64,000 nucleotides of DNA from Dysidea avara (taxonomy: Eukaryota; Porifera; Demospongiae; Dictyoceratida; Dysideidae). A model generated the notes under the pieces. It was given only the letters and a program-made list of their open reading frames with translations, did no database searches and was not told the DNA's origin. The position numbers and the translations under genes are program-made. Shown here piece by piece: positions 48,031-59,000 of the stretch (the stretch's first letter is position 1; each line of letters begins with the position of its first letter). The DNA lies in assembly GCF_963678975.1 (NCBI RefSeq), contig NC_089274.1, positions 1,228,001 through 1,292,000 on the forward strand, read 5' to 3'.

Positions 48031-49800
48031 TTAATCATAGTGGTCTATAGAGTAGCCAGTGTAACCACCCCCACTGGTTGAAGTGTGTGCAGACATTGTG
48101 TCGTCCTCATTGTCCATATCATCCTGGCCATAGTCTTTGTATAGAGAACCAGTGTAACCTTCTGTAGAGTGAGAGTACTCCACATCTGGTGGAAGAAGTT
48201 GTGTTCTCTTTGATGGAGGCATCAAGTGCTGTGGTAGCTCCTCAGGTAGGTCTTGTCCTTTAAGCTTCTGCTCAATTAGAAATTTAGCAACAGCAAATTC
48301 ATCTCTATCTAGCATGCCATCTTTGTCTATGTCTGCTAAGTTCCATATTCGACGTAAAACTGAGTTGGGTAGCTTTGATCTGACCATTTCTTCTCGAGCC
48401 ATTGAGCCACTGATCTTGCCATGCACATTAGGGCCAAGCTTTTGAAACATCACATCATATTTTGTAATCTCTGAGGAAACCAGCCATCCATCGTCATCAT
48501 TTGCAGCATGCTTTGACATGGAGTAAGTGTCTGAGAAGGGATCAGTACCTCCACTGCCAAATGCCCCTCCTTTGATGCGAAAATCTTTTGCCACCTGTTC
48601 TTCTCGAGGGATAAGCTTCAACACTCTCGTAATGTCGTCAGCTAGTAAGCTATCCACATCATCAATATGAGACTGGTTCAACTTGGGAAAAGCTTTAAAG
48701 TCATACTCGGTCAGTTGCTCTTGCATCCTCTTCACATTGGGAAAATCTCCAATTGGTAGCTGCTTTTGTTTCTGAATGGCAAAAAAGATGTTAGCAAGAT
48801 TAGCAATCAATTCATTTTTCTTTGCTTGCTGTCCAAACCAGGAAGGCATTTCTGATCGCAGCTGGTACAGAATGAACGCATGAACCTTGGCCAATCTTGA
48901 TCGTTTGATCAAGTCGTTGACTTTTCTGACAGCTGCAGTGCGAGGTAGAGATTGGATGTCTGCAAACAAGTCATCTTGTTCAGCTTCAAACAATTTTCTG
49001 TTCTCGTCAAACTGCATTGGCCTGTCCCAGAAGGAACCAATGTAAACCCGAGCCACCTCTGGTGTCTGCATCACCTTTCCCAGTGACCACATCAAAGCCC
49101 CATACACCCTCATCAATTGCTGGGTTGTTACCATGTCTGCCTTGTTCAAGACAATGCGAATCTTGTCATGCATTCTTTTGATCACATTAATGACACGTTG
49201 AAACTCGTCAGAAATATCCAACTTGTGAGCATCAAAGAGGAGAATGATCCTGTCTGCTCTTTCAGCAAACCACTCTATTACAGCCTCAAAATCATAACCT
49301 CTGTGGAGTCTCTGCTTCTCCCCCGACAGTATTCCTGGGGTGTCAATTAGAGTGATGCTCTCCAAGACTGGGCTAGGTAACATGGAACCCTCAAAGCGAC
49401 TCAGGAAGGCATTACCAAACTGTTGAAGAGCTCTAAACTGCTTCTCAGGGTTAACAGCTAAGGCGTTGCCAGGAGTGACCTGTTCATGCGGTCCGTGCAT
49501 GATGGCCATGAAACGATCCGTGGTGGGCTCTGGTCCAATTCGACAACCGGGAAAATCTCTCTCGAGTAGGTAGCGTATGAATGTAGTCTTCCCTGTAGAG
49601 TACTGGCCAATTAAAAGAACCATTGGCTTTGCGTCAAAGTCACCATCATTTAAATATGGAGAGTGAAACTCGCCAAATTTGTATGCTTCTTCTAGAGGGC
49701 GCAGCTTGGATTTGTACATCTTCTTGAGTCCATCCACGACACTTCTGAACACCTGCTGGTGTTGTTCTCTTTTAGTATCTTTCTTCAGCCAAGAGAACAT
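48031..49800 (-). CDS. EHD1: EHD-family membrane-remodelling ATPase (EH-domain protein), intronless
   Basis: Dynamin-related ATPase that oligomerises on endosomal membranes and drives recycling. 589 residues from M at 49800 (MFSWLKKDTKR), chosen over an in-frame ATG 45 bases upstream because EHD1-4 begin MFSW. P-loop GQYSTGKT is at residues 65-72, the DxxG motif is IDTPGILSGEKQR, and NKAD supplies base recognition. A helical region follows, then a C-terminal EH domain with the EF-hand loop DIDKDGMLDRDEF. After the EH domain there is an extra tail of about 55 residues, acidic and Tyr/Gly-rich (GYTGSLYKDYGQDDMDNEDD), absent from vertebrate EHDs. One exon encodes everything. Tail to tail with HECW (112 bases) and head to head with gamma-tubulin. 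Which of the four vertebrate paralogues it pre-dates cannot be told; the symbol names the family. Confidence 0.95.
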   Translation of the reverse strand: MFSWLKKDTKREQHQQVFRSVVDGLKKMYKSKLRPLEEAYKFGEFHSPYLNDGDFDAKPMVLLIGQYSTGKTTFIRYLLERDFPGCRIGPEPTTDRFMAIMHGPHEQVTPGNALAVNPEKQFRALQQFGNAFLSRFEGSMLPSPVLESITLIDTPGILSGEKQRLHRGYDFEAVIEWFAERADRIILLFDAHKLDISDEFQRVINVIKRMHDKIRIVLNKADMVTTQQLMRVYGALMWSLGKVMQTPEVARVYIGSFWDRPMQFDENRKLFEAEQDDLFADIQSLPRTAAVRKVNDLIKRSRLAKVHAFILYQLRSEMPSWFGQQAKKNELIANLANIFFAIQKQKQLPIGDFPNVKRMQEQLTEYDFKAFPKLNQSHIDDVDSLLADDITRVLKLIPREEQVAKDFRIKGGAFGSGGTDPFSDTYSMSKHAANDDDGWLVSSEITKYDVMFQKLGPNVHGKISGSMAREEMVRSKLPNSVLRRIWNLADIDKDGMLDRDEFAVAKFLIEQKLKGQDLPEELPQHLMPPSKRTQLLPPDVEYSHSTEGYTGSLYKDYGQDDMDNEDDTMSAHTSTSGGGYTGYSIDHYD

Positions 49801-50024
49801 GTTGCTCGACTGTTCACCACCTTTAGCAAATTCGAAATAACGCACATGTCACGTGTTTAACTTTCATAAGCACCACAAATTTTAACTCAAAAGACTCTTT
49901 TTAAGCGCTTAATATTTAAAATACTGGTAGGGGCATCTGGTAACATTTGGCGCGAATGTTTCCTAGTTGAAAATAATTCCAATCATCTTGTTTGAAGGTT
50001 ATCCAGCAACTAAATCCAGTCACC
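49801..50024. promoter_or_regulatory. Shared divergent promoter of EHD and gamma-tubulin with E2F-like site
   Basis: The two start codons are 224 bases apart on opposite strands. TTTGGCGCGAA at 49946-49956 fits the E2F consensus TTTSSCGC, about 70 bases from the gamma-tubulin ATG. CACGTG occurs at 49852-49857, near the EHD start. No TATA box was recognised. That the region drives both genes is inferred from geometry. Confidence 0.6.
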
Positions 50025-53000
50025 ATGCCCCGAGAAATCATTTCCGTACAGCTGGGACAATGTGGGAACCAGAGTAAGTGTATCCAGATGTAATGCTGTC
50101 ACTAGTGTTTATATGTTACTATCTAGTTGGCATGGAATTCTGGAAACAGTTGTGTGCGGAACATGGCATCAATCCAGGTTGGAAGAGGTTGCTGCTTAAA
50201 TTTATTAGAATACAACTTCATTACAGAGGGGATCTTGGAGAAGTATGCCACTGAAGGTAAAGACAGAAAAGATGTATTCTTTTATCAGGTGAGTGAACAC
50301 TAATATACTGGACACGTATAGTAAGCTATCTATTCTTGGACACCATATACTTAGACACTCGTTCTTGTAAACTGCTAAACGAAATAATGTGAAAATAGGT
50401 GTGAATATACCTTGCATAAAGCCCAACCAGACTTCCAAGTTTGAGCGTAAAATCTTAATTGGTTGCTGCACTAGACCGGATCAAAGTTGCTGCACAAAAT
50501 CCTGTATTCTAAATTTCATATATTCTTGGACACCCGCCAGTAATTCTACATGAAATACTTACCAAGCACACTCACCATGTCAGTATATATGTCCATCTTC
50601 TAAACTGGAAACCCCCTTTATAAATTCCCAGATCCGCCATTGCCAACACCATCACTTAGGGCTATTCATTGGCTATCAACAGAATCATAGTTTATTTCTT
50701 TCCATCTCATCTGTAGGTGGCTGTGATAGGGTGTGTCACCTCCTCTAATCTCGGACAGGAATTAATCAGCTTATTCTCGTAAACTACTATTTATTATTAG
50801 CACTTTACAGTGACCAGCACTACTAAACCGAATCATGAAAATTGGTGTGGAAATACTTAATAATGACTAACTAAACCTCCAAATTTGAGCTAAAAATCTT
50901 TTATGATAGATTTGTTAGGGTTGCAACAAAATCATATTCTCTGACAAACTACAAATATTCTTAAACAACAAATAGTATTTCCTACACCAAATAATTTAAC
51001 CACTTGCAACCAACACCAAGTTTATTTCTTTCTGTTACATTTAAGGATAGCTTTAAGGGGGCATCTCCAAACTGATTTTGTTATACTTAACGTCATTGTG
51101 ACGTTGGGGGGAGGGAGAGTCAGTCCATGATGTTCTTGAATTTTATTTAATGCAATGTAGTGTAAACAACTAGGAATAGTAATTACTGGAAGTAACCAAG
51201 CAGCAGTACTGTTTCAGGGATTTTTCTAGAAAATAAATTCAGGAGGGGGGCAATCCGAGTTTTTCAGAAATTGAAGGGGGAGAACTTAAATTAGGCTCAA
51301 TCCCCCCCCCCCCCCCCCCATCATTATTAGGCTGGGGGGCAAAATTCCCCCCTTGCCCTCCCCTAGAAAAACCCCTGCTGTTTGTAGGCCATGTATTCAA
51401 GCAAGAATATTGTTGTGTACTAGCTTGTATTGACAGTACATTAGTTTCCTAGTGTGACATTATGGGGGGGGGGGAGAGGGTAGAATCATAATAACGTTAA
51501 ATGTACCTAAATAAGCTTGGAGATGCCCCTATGCAGGCATGTAACGATTCTGTTCTCGGACGTGTTGCTTCTGAGCCTATCATCCATTCTTGGTTCCAAC
51601 TATTTCTAGTGGTCCAAAGTGGTGATTTACTATACTATTTTAACCCTTAAACCCGCAGAGAATTTTTCAAAAATGCGTGTTTACACAATATGGGCATGCA
51701 TGGCGACACTAGGTGGGGTAACTTAATTTTTACAGCCTACAAACACGCATAGATTAAAAGTGTGTTCATTGGGCTACTTGGAGAAGGTTAAATGAATACT
51801 GTAACTATAGTGGCTTACTTGTTATGAAGCAATGAACAGCGACGAGTGGCGTCTCTGTATTTCAAAAATCTTGCCACGTGTTTAATTTTGATTGTGGGTT
51901 TACTCATGTGAGTCATATATGGCCTGATGGAGAATTTCACGACGGATCAAATGGAAGTTGTTGCAAGGTGATAGGAGCAACTACCATCGAGTTATCGACT
52001 GTTGTATATAAAGGTATGTAAAGGGTTTGCGTGTTTCCTTACTGAAAAGTTATTTTCACGGCTAGTTTTGACCTCACCATTTAGCGTTAGGGTAAAACCC
52101 TAGGTATCACTTTAATCCTTGTTACATCACAAGTAGAATGACATAAATTGTGAAGCCATAGGATGGACACTTCGAAAGTTACAGCGCTTTGTGCAAGGCA
52201 TGCATATTTATTAAATTTAAATCCAGTTTTCTGGATTATGCAGGTTTAAGGGTTAATGGGTAGATATAATTATTGGCATATTTTAGCTCCTTATGGTAGC
52301 TATGTAGCTAACTGTATAGCTGTTACTCATTAAATGGTTAATACAGGCCATGAAGTGTCATACACGTTGCATGTCATATCAAATCCATATAATTTAATGT
52401 GTTTTCAATATGTTTCTTAATCTCAAGACCGATCCATTATACATAAGCTCACTTATAAAAAAAACTTTAAAAAGCATGAGATAGCTAATCCGTGGCTTCT
52501 GTACAATATGACTACGATGTCGTAATCCAAGAACAGATCCTAAATTACAATAAAATCCCAGGAAATACTTGAAGCTGTTGAAATAGCATGAAGTGTCATC
52601 ATTTTAAGCCACCAGAAAAGCTGCAGCCAAGAATAAATGAAACACCATAGAAACAACATGTCTGAGAATTAAGGTGGTTGCATACCCAAGCATTTCCGAT
52701 CATAACTATCCATAAACGTGATGGGAAGAAATAAATTATGGCTCTGTTTACAACCTATGAATAGCTCTAACAGATGGTGTTGGTTGCAAGTGGTTAAATT
52801 ATTTGGTATAGGAAATATTGTCCCTTGTCTAAGAATGAATGATGTTGGCAGAGGATGCAGAATTTTGAACTGCAGCTTTAATCCACTCTAGCAAGACAAC
52901 CAAAGGCTCAAATTTGGAGGTTTAGTTGAGCTTTATGTGAAGTATTAGTATTTCCACACCAATTTTCATATGATTCGGTTTAATAGTTTATGAGAACAAG

Positions 53001-56000
53001 CTGATTAGCTCCTGTCCAAGATTAGAGGTGGTGACACACCCACACATTTCCTATCACAGATGAGATGAAAAGAAATAAACTATGGCTCTGCTGATACTCA
53101 ATGAATAACCCTAAGTGATGGTGTTGGTAGTAAGTCATCAAAGTATTTGATGTAGGATTACTGGCGGGTGTCCGAGAATACATGAAATTTGTCTGAGAAC
53201 ACAGGATTTTGAGCAACAACTTTGATCCGGTCTAGTACAACAACCAATTATGATTTTAGGCTCAAACTTGGAAGTCTAGTTGGGCTATATGCAAGGTATA
53301 TCCACACCAATTTTCACATGATTCCGTGTAGCAGTTTACAAGAACGAGTGTCCAAGTATACATGGTGTCCGAATATGCATAGCTTGTTGCTCTAGCTAAT
53401 ATTACAGCAGTACAGCTCTGTGCATATTAGTGCTGTACTGATATGAGATTTTGCCGATAACCGATATTGGATAACGTATTCAAATATACGTAGCCGATCT
53501 GACGTATTACTGTGTGCCTATCTGCTTTATAAGGAACCAATTTAACTTGTTTATAATGCTAGTAGTGCACAACAGTAGCTAACAGTACATTTAAGCAGTA
53601 ATAGCAACATTGTCATGGTGGAGAATATAGTTCAATGCATTTATAAGCATCGTTTGGTGTACACGAGTAATGCATTTAAAAAACATTATCTGCTGCTGTT
53701 TCCATCATGCTGTTGTTTCCATCATGCTGTTGTTTCCATCATGCTGCTGTTTCCATCATGCTGCTGTTTCCATCATGCTGCTGATCCAATACCCAATACC
53801 CAATACAGGCGATGTATGGTTTTTCCGATAACCAATCCAATTATCAGTGCAACATTAGTATATATACTTAGCATGATGGTTCCTTGTGCGTATATTATGT
53901 AGTATGTTGGGGTGAGCCTGAGGAGCCCCACACAAGGTAGTCACTACCAAATATCCTGTAGAATGCCAGGAGCCAGTGTTGTACAGTATTGTGTTACACA
54001 TCATTATGCCATTGCCACACCATTAATGTACCAGCACTCAGCTACCAGTAGTTTCGCATGGCCAAGCCATTGGGCCTGGCAGGCCATTGTGTGGAGAAGG
54101 CACGGTTTTCAGGTGATAAGTTTGTGTGATAATCGATAATCATGGCTCTCAACATGAAGCCTTTCAGTGCCAGGGTCGAGTGAGATCACTGACATGCACT
54201 TTGAGACGAAACTATAAAAACACTGCCATAATTACATCCCATGCAACCTGATGGAGATAACAAACACAACATACACAAAATGTGTCCTTAGGCAGATTAT
54301 TGTTGTGTGGTTGTGCTTGCTGCTGTCTATTTACTCACATACCTTAAAGTATATTATTGGTGTAGTTACAGTCTGCTGATCAGCCGTTTGTTCAGTTCTC
54401 CAAAATTTAATTTCATCTTGTAGTGTATCCATTGCATCATGTGATCATTTTAGGACATGTACCATGAAACCACCTAACTTCAAAGGAAAATTTCAGGGTA
54501 TATATCTCATAAACCCTGGCTTGCCATGGTACATTTAAGTTAAACCATGGCTGGGTAAGTTAAACCATGGCTGGGTTAGTTAAACCATGGCTGGCCATAG
54601 TTTATTTTAGTTAAACCATAGCCTTGATATCTGGTGAGGTAACGTTAGTTTGTGTTTATAAGAATCCTCGCAGCATTCGATTGTGGGGGTTTATTATTGC
54701 TCACGTGATGAAAACTATGAGGCCGATTTTCCATCCTACAGGAGGCGATACGACTCCCTCACCACCCTATGAGTTGACAAACGAAAGTTCAAGGTGAGAA
54801 CTAGTGTCATGGGTAATTTACAAGCGCTTGTCCGTGTGTTTGATTATGTACCACGTCCACTTTTCATATATCACAAGGTAACCACTCTACAGTGAAGCTT
54901 ACCCCTCTAGATGTTTAGAAAACTGTGTAAACAGTGTTTAAGTGATGTAGCAACTTTGAAACACTTGTAAAATTGCTAAATTGAGTGTTTCCGTGATATC
55001 CGTAGGATTTGCCCATTTATGTTAACAAACGTAGTCACAACGTTAGTTGTTGCTGTCCCATAATCGAATTTCACAAGTTGGTCTATATAATGAATTTGGT
55101 GGTTGGTCTCGTATTGGTTTGGGTGATTAGTCGCCCGCAGGCTCTTAGCCTGCATTGGCATGGTACATATCAATTGTATCACGTGCCCTCGTGATTTGCC
55201 TGATATGTACACCCACGCTCTCAGGCCTAATGGCCCTCGAGCTTAGGTGTACATATCAGGCAAATCACTCGGGTATATGATACAACTATTACATATGGTC
55301 CAGCTAACATTAAAATTAACAGATAACAGTTGCTAGTGACAGACAGTTGAAATACTCTACTTCTTTTATCATTAAGGTCTGCTGTTGGCAACCATGTCTT
55401 AATCCAGTACCCTGATCCATCCTCTATAGATGTGAGAGCATGCATTTGCACCTTAACTTGTGAGAATCATGCAGGAGGGGTGACAATGTGGTCTTCCATC
55501 AAGACTATGCATCACTTATGTTTACTGTTATGGTGGTTGTACTTGGTTGTATGTGCCGTTGGCCTAGATAAAATTTAATAACAAGTAGTTAAACTGACTG
55601 TCTTCTTTACTGCCTGCAATGCATAACAGCTCATTGATCAGTACAACACATACATCATTATTTGTGTACCTAATTATGCAACAGGCTTTCTCAACATGAT
55701 TGATGACATCATCCAGTGAATAAGCACTGTGCTCACATGACATCCTATCATGTGATGTTATGATGAAATCTTATGATGAAATTTTACAATTCCCTCTTGA
55801 TGTCATTACTGCTGTCTCAGCACTGGTTTGAACGCTTTGGTTGTAAATCATCAAAGCTTCAAACAGTCTTTAGCATTAAAAATTATATACACAGTAACGA
55901 TTCATGTTATTTTGTATGCTACTATCAGGTCCCACTGTTTGGTGTTGATGGAATCAATCATTGGCATTATCATGAACCGGATAGTGGGTTCATTATTCAT

Positions 56001-59000
56001 AATAGGTTCATTATTCATAATAGGGTTTGTGTTTTGCAAAAATCCAAAATGAATGCACGCCAACTTGGAAAACATCCTTCAACTCAAGAGAGCCCTGTGG
56101 TGGTTTGTTACAAGGACTATACGTAGGTCCACTAGTGAGTATCAAATGAAAAGGATTTTAGTTTGCTGTATCATGATCAATCTGTCCACATAGTGCTAAA
56201 AACTAACTTTCCTATAAACAATGCTGTGCCTGCCTCATTGCAACCTTATAGTAAATGACTAAATCAATTAATCCATTAATGGATTTATAAAAAGTAAACA
56301 AACTAGATAGATAAAAAAATTGGATAAATTTAGAAAGAGGAATCGGGTTCACTAAAAAATTCCACCAAACAAGAAGGGATCGCTGTAAACCACTAATCCC
56401 TATTTTGACTGTTCTATCGAGGCAAATTAGGGGTGTGGTTTACCATACCTCTCCAGTGATCCCTTCTTGTTTGGTGGCTTTTATTAGTGATCCCTGTTCC
56501 CCTTTTTAAATTTCCAATCTTTTATCTATCTTGTTGTACTTTGCCATACATGTGTTTGTAAACAATACACTCTAGTGTCCATGTCTTAAGCCTGTTAGCT
56601 CACCAACTGTAGCACTAATTGATGCAGCGTTTATATACACACAACACACATATATGTATCTAGTTCTGTACAAATATATTTAAAAAAATAAAACGTACAT
56701 CTGTAACACATGAAGATAGTTTGTGCACCCATATGATTGATTAGTTGAGTATGAAATTCTCTTGCCTTATGGTATAGGATTGTTCTGTTGGGAAAGAGGA
56801 TCTATATTGCTGTCTTGTAGGAAAATGGCGGTGGATCAGTCGGAGGCTTGCTTATCAATGCAAGAAGCCAGCAGCATAGTGGAAATATGGGAGAAAACTA
56901 TGTTTTTATTTTATGATGTGGCCCTCATTGCAGCTTCTCGAGTGTATCCATGGAGACTCAACCTCAGGTTGCTGCCATACTAATTGTGGTTCGGATGTGA
57001 GGCAGTTTGCGGGCTTGATGTCTACCCTGACTCTGATCAGAGGAAGTGCTTAGCTTTCTCCTTAGGCTCCTCAAGAGTAGTGATATCAAGCTCAGCTGTG
57101 AGATCTTTGTAGAGGAGGACAAAAAAGAAAAGATGTTTTCTGCTATGTAGAAATGTTTGCTGTCAATGCTATGTAGTAACGTCATGTTATCGCACGATGG
57201 TTTGCAGACGATCATTGAAAATTTTGACCACCCACATGGCTACCCAAATGCCAGCCCTCAACACTGATAAAAACTTAGTAACGGTGAATTATGACAAAGC
57301 AGTTCAGAAAGCTTGCCAACTTCCACCATTAGAGGGTAAGGCCAGTTTAGAAAAGTCAATTCATCGAACATGATTTGCACAGTGACCTCGATGTTATGTT
57401 ATACTCTGTCTGTTTGCCTTCTTGCTGAATTGTAAGGATATTTCATTAGTTATGGGCATAAGTTCCACATAGGATACACTATTTGGGGTAGAGAGTAGGC
57501 TTGTAGAGTTTGAAATTTTTAACTAATGAAATGTTGGCATGGCACATGTCAGAAAATGTTCAAGACTTCTATTCCATAGTGACACCCTATAGTACGTTCG
57601 CGTTGAGCTGAATCCTGGGTTGTTGATTAAGAAGCCATACAAGATCAAAGGCTTTAAACATAATGTTTATGACGCATTTATTCGTAAGCCCATGTTACGG
57701 GTGCGCACTTAATTGTTGTGAATATGGCGTCCAGTGCACCGTCAGCGAGTGCGGAGCGAACCCCCCTTGGAAAGAAGTTAAACAGCCAAACGAAGTATCT
57801 ACTTATGAAACTATGGGAGTACTTTAAGCAAGAAGCGAAGAAATGTAAAATTTCTATCAACATCACGGAGAGAATCTCGAAGGCCACCGGTATTGTATGT
57901 AATGCCTTCTTTGCTGGGTTTTGGCATACATTACGCCACGCAGAGATTTCAAGGACATCTATTAGAATGGAGCACCGCAAGAAAGGTGGTTTATTTACGC
58001 CAAGAAAAAGATACAAAATGCACTTTGCACAAGCCCGCTCAATTGTAATCGTCAGGTACAAATGTTCACGAGTCCATGTTGATGCAGACAGTTTTGACCC
58101 AGATACTGTCAGACAAGATCCATTCATTGTACGAAAGGAAGGAAATCTATCGCTCTCAAAGATTTTGGTAAGTTAAATTTTGAAACCTGGAACTTTGTCA
58201 CGTACTCCGTCTTAGGCCAAACTTAAGAATGATGGTGTTTTCTCTGGGGGTAGAACATTGCTTTAAAGAGTGTTGAGTGATATGGGATTTAAGTACAAGA
58301 CGATTAATGACAAGAGGTTAGAATTGAAACTGTTTGTGCTTTAATGTCACTACACGTATATGCAGGGTATGCTATGAGCAGCCCTGCACAGTCCATCAGC
58401 ATCATAAATATTAAAGACGAACGAGGTGCAACAGAACTGAAGGAAGACCAGTTGTGTATTTGGATGAGACTTGGGTAATGAAGAACTTCTAGAGCAATTC
58501 CTCATCCAAATCAGCAGTGATAGTGAAGATGGTGATGGTGGTATTAATGAATCTTCCACTAGCAGCAACGGGTCCAAGTCTTCTTCTGGGCTTACTTCAT
58601 CTGATGTAAGATTGTTTGATATTTGCAGCATTGGTGTTACAACTTGATTTTGTTCCCCAGGAGTCATCGGGTAGCTGGGATTAAACTCTGTGAAGTACAT
58701 AAAAATACAGATGAAGTGTAAGTGTGTGCACTTTAATAAAAAATACCATTGCTTTATTGTGCTAGCAGAAGTTGAACATACCATCCCTTGTATATGAAAT
58801 CAGTGCAGGAGTGTTTGGAAGTCACTACAGGTACTATCAGCCCAAATTCATACAAACAGTATTATTTCATTTGTTGAAAATTTTAAGAGTTTTTTGGGAA
58901 TGTAACTTCAAAAACAAAATGCTGGCTGTTAAAACTGTGTACATGTGTGGTGAAGTGATGAGAAAAGGATTAAAATGACAAATTGACTAAATGGGAACAG

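Larger units (their letters stand above)
50321..53393. repeat. 3.1-kb inverted repeat with arms of about 0.6-0.7 kb in gamma-tubulin intron 3
   Basis: Bases from about 50321 (AAGCTATCTATTCTTGGACA) to 51010 are inversely repeated at about 52780-53393. Matching landmarks are CTGGCGGGTGTCC, TTGATCCGGTCTAG, CTAGACTTCCAAG-type and GTGTGGAAATAC words. Each arm itself contains two related sub-blocks. The middle holds three other elements. It resembles a transposon with long, diverged inverted repeats; no transposase and no target duplication were found. Confidence 0.7.

Noticed and set aside
53615-53902. Open frame rich in [11 protein letters not shown] repeats
   Set aside because: Due to the 17/18-base tandem repeat CATCATGCTGCTGTTTC.
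55773-56126. Open frame of 117 codons in gamma-tubulin intron 3
   Set aside because: No family resemblance, no splice context, overlaps a second open frame in another register.
56825-57340. Two short ATG-led stretches between transposons
   Set aside because: Could be a small gene, but no exon borders agree and no domain is visible; reported only as unassigned sequence.
58350-58784. Minus-strand open frame of 144 codons
   Set aside because: Antisense of the broken transposase, whose plus-strand VVYLDETW motif is convincing.
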